This document shows, piece by piece, positions 24,343 through 32,052 of a DNA stretch of 64,000 nucleotides. The position numbers were made by a program, and so were the translations under genes. The stretch is taken from positions 1 through 64,000 of the forward strand of contig NZ_JTDK01000017.1 in NCBI RefSeq assembly GCF_000802305.1, given 5' to 3'. Origin of the DNA: Microbacterium mangrovi. GTDB lineage: Bacteria > Actinomycetota > Actinomycetes > Actinomycetales > Microbacteriaceae. How positions within the stretch are numbered: the first letter of the stretch is position 1; each line of letters begins with the position of its first letter. The notes below the pieces were generated by a model. That model did not search any database and was not told where the DNA came from. It was given only the letters and a program-made list of their open reading frames with translations.

Positions 24343-26445
24343 TCAGCGCGCCGGCGGGCGGAGCATGTCGATTCCTGCGCCGGCGAACTGGCGCAGCGTG
24401 GCATCCGGAAGGAACGCCCGCGTGAGCGCGCCGGCCACCCGGGTCAGGTCGCCCTCGTCGCGGTACAGCAGGTGCATCGCCTGGAACCGCGGGTGGAACT
24501 TGCCCTTGAACCGGTGCAGCGACCGGAAGCCGTAGACGGGCTCGAGGGCCTCGGCGAGCCACTCCGACAGTTCGGCGATCATGCCCGCCCGCGGCGGGTA
24601 GTCGTGGGCGAGCGGTGCGCCGGAGAGCGACATGAACCGGGCCCCCTCCTCGCGGAACGTCATGGCCGACTGCGCGATCAGGTACTCCATCACCGGGCCG
24701 AACCCGCCCTCGCGCCGACGCATGAGGTCGAGGGTCCAGCCGTCGATCCGGCCGCCCGGACCGTACACGGGCATCCACGAGAGGAAGCCGTCGACATCGC
24801 CCTCGGGCGACACGGCGAGGGCGATCCGGACATCCGGGTCCTCCGCCTCGGACAGGGTGCCCAGGGTGAACCCCATCTCGGGGAGGCCGCGGTCCGAGAC
24901 CCACATCTCGCTGATCGCCTGCAGCTGCGCCTGCACGCCCCATGGTTCGTCCTTGAGATGGGTGAGCCGGAAGCTCACGCCCTCGCGGGCGGCCTTGTTG
25001 AGGGAGGTTCGCACCGAGTTCCAGCGCTTGCCGGTGAAGCTGAGATCGGGAAGATCCACGATCGTGTCGTCGGCGACCACGAGCGATCGCCACGTGGCCG
25101 GCACCGCCGCCTTCGTGTCGTCCGACGCGGAGAAGAAGCACGGGATGAGCCCGGCGTGCTCGGCGTCGTCGATGAACTCCCGCACCGACTGCGCGCGCCC
25201 GGCCGGCGGGCCCAGCGGATCGCCCAGTGCGAGGGCGACGCCAGCGCGCTGCTGGTAGGCGACGATCCCGGTCGTCGTGCGCATGAACGTCTTGTCTTCC
25301 CAGGTGGCCACCCACGACAGATCGCCGCCGCCCGCTTGGCGCACGAGACGCTTGGCCTCGACGGCATCCGGCGCGGGCTGCGACCCGAGCCGGGCCCGGC
25401 GCCCGATCTTGGACCGGAACGCACGTCGCACCCAGATCAGGTAGATGCCCATGGCGAGCCACATCACCGCGGTCGCGAAGGTCAGCGACGGGTTGCCGTT
25501 GATGATGTCGTCCGCCTCGGCCGGCCCGACGGCGACGATCACGACCACGAGCAGGATGCCCGTGACCACGTTCACCCCGGCGAGGATCAGCGTGGTCCAC
25601 CACGCCCACCGGCGACCGCGGCGAAGCGCCGTGGCGACGATGACGATGAGCAGGATGTCGGTGGCGATGTCCCACCATGACCCGCTGGCCGGGTCGCTGT
25701 CGCCGAACGGCCCGTTGGTCGGGGCAAGCAGCACGATGAGCTCGACGACACCCAGGGTCACCACCGCCACCCAGGTGATCAGGCGCTGCTCGCGCACGGT
25801 GGTGTGCTGGATGCGCAGCGTCCGGTCGGCGAAGAGCACGAGGAAGACCGCGAGGGTGTTCTGAACATCGAGCAGGCGGCCCCAGAACAGCAGGGTCACC
25901 AGCAGCGTGGCGAGCAGCACGAGCCAGCCGCGCACGCGCCACGGCGCGGGCAGGAGTCCGGTCGCGGCGGCGATGCAGGCGAACGTGCCGGCCGTCGGGC
26001 CGACACCGGTGTTCTCGGCGACGACCACCGCCCACAGCGACGGCGTGTACGTGAGCAGCCACAGCAGCAGCGCGGCGCCGAAGACCGCGAACAGCTGGCC
26101 GATCCAGAAGTAGAGCATCGCGACCCGCCAGCCGCGTCGCAGCTCCAGGTACGCCATGCCCGCGAACGACAGGATCGTCACCGAGTACAGTGCCGGGTGC
26201 GAGACGAAGAACGTGCCGGTGACAGGCGTCCACCAGCGGCCCGCCTGGAACGCCGGAAGGCCGTAGGCGACCGAATCCCACAGCGGGTTGTAGAGGAACG
26301 GACGCCACAGCGCCCCGGTGATCGCCCCGATCAGGAGGAGCACCCCGATCGAGATCAGGGTGACGCGAGTACGCGAAATCACCCTCAGCACTCGGCCCTG
26401 AGCCGAGGTGCGCGGGCGGGAGTCGACCGACACGGCATCCGTCAC
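24343..26445 (-). CDS. MprF-like phosphatidylglycerol aminoacyltransferase (DUF2156)
   Basis: A 700-residue two-part membrane protein. The N-terminal part (about 28-350) has a rhomboid-like bundle (FLYNPLWDSVAYGLPAFQ, TGTFFVSHPALYSV, PTAGTFACIAA) plus further helices. The C-terminal soluble part (about 365-690) is the GNAT-like synthase domain, with TTTGIVAYQQRAGVALALGDP, SFTGKRWNSVRTSLNKAAREG, DGWTLDLMRRREGGFGPVMEYLI and GFRSLHRFKGKFHPRF. Family members add lysine or alanine from aminoacyl-tRNA to phosphatidylglycerol and flip the product, lowering membrane charge against cationic peptides. Start GTG 26445 is monocistronic. No lysS domain is fused, unlike the mycobacterial LysX. Confidence 0.9.
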   Translation of the reverse strand: MTDAVSVDSRPRTSAQGRVLRVISRTRVTLISIGVLLLIGAITGALWRPFLYNPLWDSVAYGLPAFQAGRWWTPVTGTFFVSHPALYSVTILSFAGMAYLELRRGWRVAMLYFWIGQLFAVFGAALLLWLLTYTPSLWAVVVAENTGVGPTAGTFACIAAATGLLPAPWRVRGWLVLLATLLVTLLFWGRLLDVQNTLAVFLVLFADRTLRIQHTTVREQRLITWVAVVTLGVVELIVLLAPTNGPFGDSDPASGSWWDIATDILLIVIVATALRRGRRWAWWTTLILAGVNVVTGILLVVVIVAVGPAEADDIINGNPSLTFATAVMWLAMGIYLIWVRRAFRSKIGRRARLGSQPAPDAVEAKRLVRQAGGGDLSWVATWEDKTFMRTTTGIVAYQQRAGVALALGDPLGPPAGRAQSVREFIDDAEHAGLIPCFFSASDDTKAAVPATWRSLVVADDTIVDLPDLSFTGKRWNSVRTSLNKAAREGVSFRLTHLKDEPWGVQAQLQAISEMWVSDRGLPEMGFTLGTLSEAEDPDVRIALAVSPEGDVDGFLSWMPVYGPGGRIDGWTLDLMRRREGGFGPVMEYLIAQSAMTFREEGARFMSLSGAPLAHDYPPRAGMIAELSEWLAEALEPVYGFRSLHRFKGKFHPRFQAMHLLYRDEGDLTRVAGALTRAFLPDATLRQFAGAGIDMLRPPAR

Positions 26446-26593
26446 GCACCAACGTTAGCCGCGTCCCGCCGAAGGCCCGGTGTGAGACCGCCCCACAGGT
26501 GTGGAGAGTGTGCGGGGTCAGCGGGTGGCCGGCTCGGGTGCCAAGTTCTGGGGTGTGAAGCCAGGGAAGTTGGCATCTGAGGCGAAGGGTGGG

Positions 26594-26717
26594 TATTGCC
26601 CTTCGACAGGCTCAGGGCGCAGCCGGGTATTGCCCTTCGACAGGTTCAGGGCGCGCGCGGGGATTGCCCTTCGACAGGTTCAGGGCGCAGGCGGGTGGGC
26701 GCTGAGCCTGTCGAAGC
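26594..26717. repeat. Three 34-bp tandem repeats plus one inverted copy (CTTCGACAGGYTCAGG family)
   Basis: ATTGCCCTTCGACAGG followed by YTCAGGGCGC occurs at about 26595, 26629 and 26663, a period of 34 bp. An inverted copy, GCTGAGCCTGTCGAAGCGC, lies at 26700-26718. Copy three can pair with the inverted copy to form a hairpin downstream of the gene at 26738. Another inverted copy is at 60138-60162. Confidence 0.8.
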
Positions 26718-26737
26718 GCGCGTGGGGCGGGCGCAGG

Positions 26738-27985
26738 TCAGCGGCGGCCGAGGCGGTCGTAGTTCGCGAGGGCCTCGGCATCCTCGGCGTGGCGGATCGC
26801 GCGGCGGGCGGCATCCAGCGCCGTCATCGCGTCCGTGCCGCGCTGGGCGTCGCCGAGGGCGCGCTGGGCGAGGGCGAGTCGGGCCCGGGCATCCGCTCCC
26901 GCCGTCGCGGCGACCCCCTCGGCGCGGGAGACGGCCGCGGCCGCCGTGGCGAGGGTGCCGGGCAGGGCGGTCTGCGCCCCGCGGAGGCGCTGCTGCGCAC
27001 TGCGGGCATCGCCCGTCGCAAGGTCGAGGCCGTCGCGAATGCGCGCGATGCGGTCGACGGCGTGCATCGGCCGGCGCGCGGAATCCGGCTCGACGGCGTC
27101 GAGCTCGGCCGAGGCGCGGGCGATGGCGGTCCCGAGGCGCACCGCAGCATCCGGCTCGAGCTGCTCGCGCAGCGCAGCCGCCTGGCGCACGGCGGAGCGG
27201 GCATCGGCGAACTGGGCGGCGACGGAATCGGATGCCGCGGTGAGGCGCTCCGCGCTCTGGTCGAGCCGCCGGGCGGCATCCTGCGCGTCACGCAGTGCAC
27301 GTTCGGCCGCGGCCAGGTCGGGCAGGGCATTGCGCGTCGGATCGGCGGCACCCCGCTCGGCCGTGTCGAGACGCGCGGATGCCTCGGCGAGAGCCGCCTG
27401 CGTGCGTGCTGCGGCGGCTTCGGCATCCGCGCATTCGGACGGATCGAAACGCCCCCGCAGCGACGCGACGAGCGCGCCCGGGTCGCCCAGCTGCCGCTGA
27501 ACGGCGGTGAGGCGGGCGCGCACCGCGGCCACCTCGTCGCCCGCGGAGCGGTGCTCCGCCGTCCACCGGGCGTACTGCGCGCGGGCGGCGTCGAGTTCGG
27601 CGAGGGCCTTCGTCACGCGGGCCAAGACGTCCTTGGCGCGCCGTTCGCGTTCGACAGGCACGAGGGCGGGATCGTCCAGCTCGGCGAACGAGCCGAACGC
27701 CTGGTCGCGCACGTGCTGCGCGCTCATCTTGGCGTGCCGCAGCACGGGCGGGGCGTCGCCGCCGTACATCGACCCGGCCAGGGTCACGTCGATGTCGAAG
27801 TCGCCCAGCTCGTCGTCGAGGCGCACCAGGGCGGCGCCGGCATCCGTGCGGGCCCGGTCGGCGGATGCCCGTGCCCGCGGCGACCGGCGCGACGCCCGGA
27901 CCGCCCAGCCGATGAGCATCGCGAGCACCGCGGTGCCGCCGAAGACCACGACCGCGGGGATCACCCAGCCGAGCACGGTGTCCAT
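26738..27985 (-). CDS. Membrane-anchored coiled-coil protein, function unknown
   Basis: A 415-residue protein with an N-terminal membrane helix (about 5-30, GWVIPAVVVFGGTAVLAMLIGWAV). A long alanine- and arginine-rich region follows, with heptad-like patterning over about residues 100-400. It is strongly biased to Ala, Asp, Arg and Glu, which suggests long helices rather than a folded enzyme. I recognise no catalytic motif. It lies nine bases after the HAD-phosphatase gene and is presumably co-transcribed. A structural or scaffold role is possible but unsupported. Confidence 0.75.
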   Translation of the reverse strand: MDTVLGWVIPAVVVFGGTAVLAMLIGWAVRASRRSPRARASADRARTDAGAALVRLDDELGDFDIDVTLAGSMYGGDAPPVLRHAKMSAQHVRDQAFGSFAELDDPALVPVERERRAKDVLARVTKALAELDAARAQYARWTAEHRSAGDEVAAVRARLTAVQRQLGDPGALVASLRGRFDPSECADAEAAAARTQAALAEASARLDTAERGAADPTRNALPDLAAAERALRDAQDAARRLDQSAERLTAASDSVAAQFADARSAVRQAAALREQLEPDAAVRLGTAIARASAELDAVEPDSARRPMHAVDRIARIRDGLDLATGDARSAQQRLRGAQTALPGTLATAAAAVSRAEGVAATAGADARARLALAQRALGDAQRGTDAMTALDAARRAIRHAEDAEALANYDRLGRR

Positions 27986-27994
27986 GCGGTCTCG

Positions 27995-28717
27995 TCAGTC
28001 GTCGCCGACCAGGAGCAGCGCGCGCAGCTGGTCGGCGGAGTCGACGGATGCCGCGGCGCCGTCGGCCTCGTGCGGCCAGCCGAAGCCCCAGCGGTTGAAA
28101 ATGACGGGCACGTCGAGTTCGGCGCCGCCCTCGACGTCGTGGTGCCGGTCGCCGATCAGCACCGGGCGCGAGACGTCGACGCCCAGCGCCTGCAGCCGGC
28201 GCAGGGAGTCGGCGAGCACCTCGGCCTTGAGGCCGCGATCGCGCGCCTCGGACGTGGCGCCGACGATGCGATCCAGGTATCCGTCGAGACCGAAGTGCTG
28301 CATGAGCCGCAGCACCTGGTCCTCCGGCTTGGAGCTGGCGGTCGCCTGCGGGATGCCGGCCGCATGGATGTCGCGCAGCAGGTCGGCCATGCCGGGATAC
28401 ACCCGGGCGCCGGTCTCGTAGCCGTCCGCGCGCGCCACCTGCCGGTAGTAGGTGACCGCCGCTTCGGCCTGGACGGCATCCATCCCCGCCATCACCTGGA
28501 ACGACTCCAGCATGGGCGGGCCGATCCAGTGCGCCAGCTCGGCCTCCCGCACCGGCGGATGACCGAAGTGCTCGAGCGTGGTCTTCAGGCGACGGAGGAT
28601 GCCCTCGGAGGCGTCGATCAGGGTGCCGTCGACGTCCCACAGGATGCACGTCCACGGCGATCGGATCGAGCGCGCGGCGACGGGGTCCCGGTGCGGGGCG
28701 GGGGAAGCGACATCCAT
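27995..28717 (-). CDS. HAD-family hydrolase, phosphoglycolate phosphatase-like
   Basis: A 240-residue phosphohydrolase. Motif I is WDVDGTLID with nucleophile D28 and acid D30. Motif II is the Ser in TASSKPE, the conserved lysine lies near KAEVLADSL, and motif IV is GDRHHDVEGG. An alpha-helical C1 cap sits between motifs I and II (about 40-105), as in phosphoglycolate phosphatase and beta-phosphoglucomutase. The N-terminal 20 residues are extra and ATG 28717 may not be the true start, but no better candidate precedes motif I. It is divergent from the PPC-domain gene with a 68-bp gap holding a 17-bp direct repeat. Confidence 0.88.
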   Translation of the reverse strand: MDVASPAPHRDPVAARSIRSPWTCILWDVDGTLIDASEGILRRLKTTLEHFGHPPVREAELAHWIGPPMLESFQVMAGMDAVQAEAAVTYYRQVARADGYETGARVYPGMADLLRDIHAAGIPQATASSKPEDQVLRLMQHFGLDGYLDRIVGATSEARDRGLKAEVLADSLRRLQALGVDVSRPVLIGDRHHDVEGGAELDVPVIFNRWGFGWPHEADGAAASVDSADQLRALLLVGDD

Positions 28718-28736
28718 CTTTCGACCCTAGGCCACG

Positions 28737-28779
28737 CGGCTGAGGGTCCGGCCCGTCGGCTGAGGGTCCGGCCTAGACT
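28737..28779 (+). promoter_or_regulatory. Promoter with a 17-bp direct repeat upstream of the PPC-domain gene
   Basis: CGGCTGAGGGTCCGGCC occurs exactly at 28737-28753 and 28757-28773, a 20-bp period of about two helical turns. It is followed at once by TAGACT (28774-28779), a -10 box six bases before the ATG. Two copies in phase over the -35 region look like a regulator-binding site. It also lies 20 bp from the divergent HAD start. Confidence 0.5.
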
Positions 28780-28785
28780 GCGGAA

Positions 28786-29214
28786 ATGGAGCACTACTTG
28801 GACGCCCCATCCGGTACGTACCTGCTCGTACTGCGCAAGGGCGAGGAACTCATCGAACAGCTCGCGGGCTTCGCGGCCGCGGAGCGAATGCAGGGCGCGT
28901 GGGTGGACATCGTCGGCGGGGCATCCGCCGTGACGCTCGGCTACTACGACCCGTCGGCCCGGGAGTATCAGTGGCAGGAGTTCACGGAGCCGCTGGAGAT
29001 CGTCGGGGCGCGCGGCGACCTGGCGATCATCGACGGGCGGCCCGCGTGGCACATCCACGGCACGTTCTCACGCGCCGACTACTCGGTGCTCGGCGGTCAC
29101 GTGAAGGCGTGCACGATCGGCCTGACCGGCGAAGTGCTGCTGACGCCGCGTCAGCGCCCACTCACCCGCGTCTACGACGAGGAGACCGGCCTGAAGCTGC
29201 TCGCACAGCCCTGA
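28786..29214 (+). CDS. PPC (DUF296) domain protein
   Basis: A 142-residue single-domain protein of the plant and prokaryote conserved (PPC, formerly DUF296) family. In plants this domain accompanies AT-hooks; the bacterial proteins form trimers and bind a metal. The putative metal ligands are H89 and H91 (WHIHGTFSRAD) and H105 (VLGGHVKACT). The rest shows the family pattern TYLLVLRKGEELIEQLAGFA and ASAVTLGYYD. No AT-hook is seen. Bacterial function is unclear, so a DNA-binding label would be overconfident. Its promoter appears leaderless and carries a tandem 17-bp repeat. Confidence 0.88.
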   Translation: MEHYLDAPSGTYLLVLRKGEELIEQLAGFAAAERMQGAWVDIVGGASAVTLGYYDPSAREYQWQEFTEPLEIVGARGDLAIIDGRPAWHIHGTFSRADYSVLGGHVKACTIGLTGEVLLTPRQRPLTRVYDEETGLKLLAQP

Positions 29215-29234
29215 CCCGCGGCATCCCGCGCGGG

Positions 29235-29930
29235 TCAGAAGAGGCGGGGGGCGCCGGACTCGATGCCCTTCATCTCGTCGTAGTCGAGGGTGACGCAGCG
29301 GATGCCGCGGTCGGCGGCGAGCACCTTGGCCTGCGGCTTGATCTCCTGTGCGGCGAAGACGCCGGTCACGGGCGCCAGGTGCGGGTCGCGGCCGAGCAGC
29401 TCGAGATAGCGGGTGAGCTGCTCGACGCCGTCGATGTCGCCGCGGCGCTTCACCTCGACCGCGACAGTGCCGCCGGCGGGGTCCCGCAGCAGCAGGTCGA
29501 CCGGGCCGATCGCCGTCGGGAACTCGCGGCGCACCAGGGTGAGCGTGTCGCCGATGAGGCCGGTCTGCTCGGCCAGGAGGCGCTGCAGGTCGGCCTCCAC
29601 CCCGTCCTTCTGCAGACCCGGGTCGATGCCGAGCTCGTGCGCGGAGTCGTGCAGCACGTCGTACAGCCGCACCAGCAGCGTGTCGCCCGACTTCTGGTGG
29701 GTGACCCGCCACAGCTCCTGCACGCCGGCCGCGGCCTGGTCGGCATCCGGCTCTTCGACCTCGAGCGTGCACGGCGGGCTCATCCAGTTGAGCGGCTTGT
29801 ACGAGCCGCCGTCGGAGTGCACCAGCAGGCTGCCGTCGCCCTTGTGCACCAGCAGGCGGGTGGCCTCGGGCAGATGGGCGTTGAGTCGTCCGGCGTAGTC
29901 GACCGAGCAGCGGGCGATGACGAGTCGCAT
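29235..29930 (-). CDS. nucS: Mismatch-specific endonuclease NucS
   Basis: A 231-residue nuclease that replaces MutS/MutL mismatch repair in most actinobacteria and cuts both strands at G-T, T-T and G-G mismatches. The N-terminal DNA-binding half starts MRLVIARCSVDYAGRL. The C-terminal RecB-like half holds the active site D145 (GPVDLLLRD), E159 and K161 (VAVEVKRRG) and the QLTRYLELL helix. The C-terminal APRLF resembles the short sliding-clamp-binding tail of the family. ATG 29930 overlaps the stop of the upstream MFS gene by one base. Length matches mycobacterial NucS (about 220-230). Confidence 0.95.
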   Translation of the reverse strand: MRLVIARCSVDYAGRLNAHLPEATRLLVHKGDGSLLVHSDGGSYKPLNWMSPPCTLEVEEPDADQAAAGVQELWRVTHQKSGDTLLVRLYDVLHDSAHELGIDPGLQKDGVEADLQRLLAEQTGLIGDTLTLVRREFPTAIGPVDLLLRDPAGGTVAVEVKRRGDIDGVEQLTRYLELLGRDPHLAPVTGVFAAQEIKPQAKVLAADRGIRCVTLDYDEMKGIESGAPRLF

Positions 29931-31159
29931 CAGGCGTCCTTCGCGGTGTCGTAGGTGGGGGCGAGGGGTTTCGCGGCGCCGGAGGCGAATCCGGATGCCA
30001 CGATCAGCGCCACGATGATGTAGAGCGTGTTGAGCAGGCCGATGTGCTCGCTGACGTAGCCGAGCAGCGGCGGACCGGCGAGGAACGCGACGTAGCCCAT
30101 CGTCGCGGCGGCGGCCACGCGCCCGGCGGCCTTCGCCGGGTCGTCGGCGGCGGCCGACATGCCCAGCGGGAAGCCGAGCGAGGCGCCGATGCCCCAGAGC
30201 GCCGCACCGACGAACAGCAGCGGGACCGTCGGGCCGAGGATGAACAGCAGCAGACCCGCGACGGCCGTCGCCGACAGCACGCGGAGCACGAACACGCGGC
30301 CGAAGCGGTCCACGAGCGGCCCGCCGAACACGCGCACGACGGTCATCGACACCGAGAACACGGTGAGCCCCGCGGCACCCAGGGCGGCGTTGTCGACGCC
30401 GTGCCCCTCGACGATGCCGAGCGCCAGCCAGTCGTTGGCCGACCCCTCCGCGAACGCCATGCCGAGCATGATCACGCCGATCGCGTAGGTGCGCGGCTCG
30501 CGCCAGGCGGACAGCGCGACGTGCAGGCGCTCGCGGAACGGCGCCTTCGGGGCATCCGGCTCGACCTCCTCGCCCTCGGTCACGGGGATGTTCGCGATCG
30601 CGACGAAGCACAGCACGAGCACCCCGATCGCGACGATCAGCAGGTGATCGAACGGGGTGAGTCCGAGGGTGATCGCGACGATGCCGAGACCCGCGCCGAT
30701 CACGGTGCCGAAGCTGAAGAACGCATGGAACAGCGGCAGGATCGTCCGGCCCATCTGCTGCTCGATCGCGGTCGCCTCGACGTTCATCATCACGTCGGTC
30801 GATCCGCCGCCGAAGCCCCAGAACGCCAGGCCGAGCCCGACCAGCCACGGCTGGTGCACGATGTCGGTGCCGATGCCGATGAGCGCAAGGCCGGCGCAGA
30901 ACACGGTCAGCGTGCCGAGCATCCCGCGGCGGGTGCCGAACCGCGCCATGATCACCGAGCTGGTCGAGATGCCCAGGATCGACGCGATGCCGCCCAGCAG
31001 GAGCAGCAGGCCGAGGCCCTCGCGATTGATGTCCAGGGCGTCCTTGATGGCGGGCACGCGCGCCGCCCACGACGCCACGCCCAAGCCGGAGAGGAGGAAG
31101 ATCGCGAAGATCGCGGTGCGCCAGCGGACGAGTTGCGAATGGGTGACCGTGACGTTCAT
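29930..31159 (-). CDS. Major facilitator superfamily transporter
   Basis: A 409-residue protein with 12 predicted helices and an acidic cytosolic loop in the middle (VTEGEEVEPDAPKAPFRERL, about 203-222). The N-terminal half has the motif-A-like loop MARFGTRRGMLGTL after helix 2 and the second half has GGPLVDRFGRVFVLR. The segment GFGGGSTDVMMNVEA resembles the FucP/YfcJ-like branch. Substrate is unknown. It starts 52 bp from the divergent DUF385 gene and shares a one-base stop/start overlap with nucS, so the two are co-transcribed. Confidence 0.9.
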   Translation of the reverse strand: MNVTVTHSQLVRWRTAIFAIFLLSGLGVASWAARVPAIKDALDINREGLGLLLLLGGIASILGISTSSVIMARFGTRRGMLGTLTVFCAGLALIGIGTDIVHQPWLVGLGLAFWGFGGGSTDVMMNVEATAIEQQMGRTILPLFHAFFSFGTVIGAGLGIVAITLGLTPFDHLLIVAIGVLVLCFVAIANIPVTEGEEVEPDAPKAPFRERLHVALSAWREPRTYAIGVIMLGMAFAEGSANDWLALGIVEGHGVDNAALGAAGLTVFSVSMTVVRVFGGPLVDRFGRVFVLRVLSATAVAGLLLFILGPTVPLLFVGAALWGIGASLGFPLGMSAAADDPAKAAGRVAAAATMGYVAFLAGPPLLGYVSEHIGLLNTLYIIVALIVASGFASGAAKPLAPTYDTAKDA

Positions 31160-31213
31160 ACGGGTTCCAGGCTATCGGGCCCTCTCGTGCACGAGTGGAG
31201 GGATGCTGGATGC

Positions 31214-31600
31214 ATGACCGACAGGAAGACGCCCCCGGCCTTCGCCCTCCGGCTCGCCGAACCCGCCGCGCACGCGCTCAGCGGACGCAAGGTCATGCCG
31301 CTGTGGGCGACGATCCATCACACCGGCCGCAGATCCGGACGTCCGTTCCACACGCCGATCGCCGTCATCCCGACGCGCGAGCTGGGCCTGGTCATGATCG
31401 GGCTGCCCTGGGGACGCGACACCAACTGGGCGCGCAACGTCGTGGCCGCCGGCGGTGCCTCGCTCACCTGGAAGGGGCGCGAGGTCTGGGTGAACGACCC
31501 GCGCATCGTGGATGCCGCCGAGGCCGCCCCGCTGGCGAAGACGCCGTTCTCCGCCATCGTGCGCCGGATGCCGGGCGCACTGCTGCTCCGCGAGGAGTGA
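31214..31600 (+). CDS. DUF385-type nitroreductase family deazaflavin-dependent oxidoreductase
   Basis: A 128-residue protein of the split-barrel F420-binding family (Ddn-like). Visible are MPLWATIHHTGRRSGRPFHTPI, the cofactor-phosphate region, and GLPWGRDTNWARNVVAAGGA, the conserved family block, followed by the C-terminal PFSAIVRRMPGALLLR. Members use F420H2 or bind lipids or heme, and the substrate is unknown. ATG 31214 is chosen because the family region starts soon after; GATGCT six bases upstream looks like a leaderless -10. The much longer open frame to 30044 overlaps the MFS gene and is not real. Confidence 0.9.
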   Translation: MTDRKTPPAFALRLAEPAAHALSGRKVMPLWATIHHTGRRSGRPFHTPIAVIPTRELGLVMIGLPWGRDTNWARNVVAAGGASLTWKGREVWVNDPRIVDAAEAAPLAKTPFSAIVRRMPGALLLREE

Positions 31601-31623
31601 GCCTCGCCTCGGCCGGTGCCGCC

Positions 31624-31812
31624 TCAGCCGTTGCTGTGCAGGATCTCGCAGTCGGATCCCGGTGACAGCAACCCCTCGTGCCCGTCGTCGTAGCGGATGA
31701 CGAGGTATTCGTCCGTGCCCATCGTGCGGATCTCGATGACCTCGCCCAGGTGATCCGCCATCCCGACGGCGCGGCCGTGCACGCGGATGCGGTCTCCCAC
31801 TGTCGCTCGCAT
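31624..31812 (-). CDS. DUF1918 family small protein
   Basis: A 62-residue protein made almost entirely of one small beta-barrel: RATVGDRIRVHGRAVG, GEVIEIRTMG and EYLVIRYDDGHEGLLSPGSD. This is the DUF1918 pattern common in actinobacteria. Function is not known. ATG 31812 is preceded by GAGGGAGGGAGGC, a strong Shine-Dalgarno, and is preferred over an ATG at 31836. Confidence 0.9.
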   Translation of the reverse strand: MRATVGDRIRVHGRAVGMADHLGEVIEIRTMGTDEYLVIRYDDGHEGLLSPGSDCEILHSNG

Positions 31813-31885
31813 CTCGGCCTCCCTCCCTCTTCTCACGGTAGACCGATCCGGGGACGGGCGACAGGGGCCCGCGACCGGGGTGGGC

Positions 31886-31979
31886 GCGTTTCGTCTCGCT
31901 TCGCTCGCTCAACGACCGGGGGGGGGGAGGCGATCCGGTCGTTGAGCGAGGACGCGCGCAGCCCGACCGAGACGAAACG
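31886..31979. repeat. Inverted pair of the GCGTTTCGTCTCGC / GAGACGAAACG repeat family
   Basis: GCGTTTCGTCTCGCTTCGCT continuing to CGCTCAACGACCGG (31886-31919) faces CCGGTCGTTGAGCGAG...GAGACGAAACG (31935-31979) across a G-run. The inner 16-bp arms are exact complements. Related copies lie at 38416-38450, 58640-58769 and, in tandem, inside the gene at 44397-44684. Confidence 0.8.
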
Positions 31980-32010
31980 TCGCCCCGGAGGCTCACAGGC
32001 GGCTCTCAGT

Positions 32011-32016
32011 TAGACT
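32011..32016 (+). promoter_or_regulatory. Candidate -10 element of the mrp operon
   Basis: TAGACT, preceded by a T, predicts a start near 32023 and a leader of about 30 nt that carries GAGGAGG (32042-32048) five bases before the GTG of mrpA. No clear -35 is seen. Confidence 0.4.
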
Positions 32017-32052
32017 GGAGGCCCGCCCACTCGCCAGTCCCGAGGAGGTTCC

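Noticed and set aside
26594..26717. CRISPR array
   Set aside because: The repeats are spaced by short non-unique sequence of about 7 bp and include an inverted copy, with no cas gene nearby.
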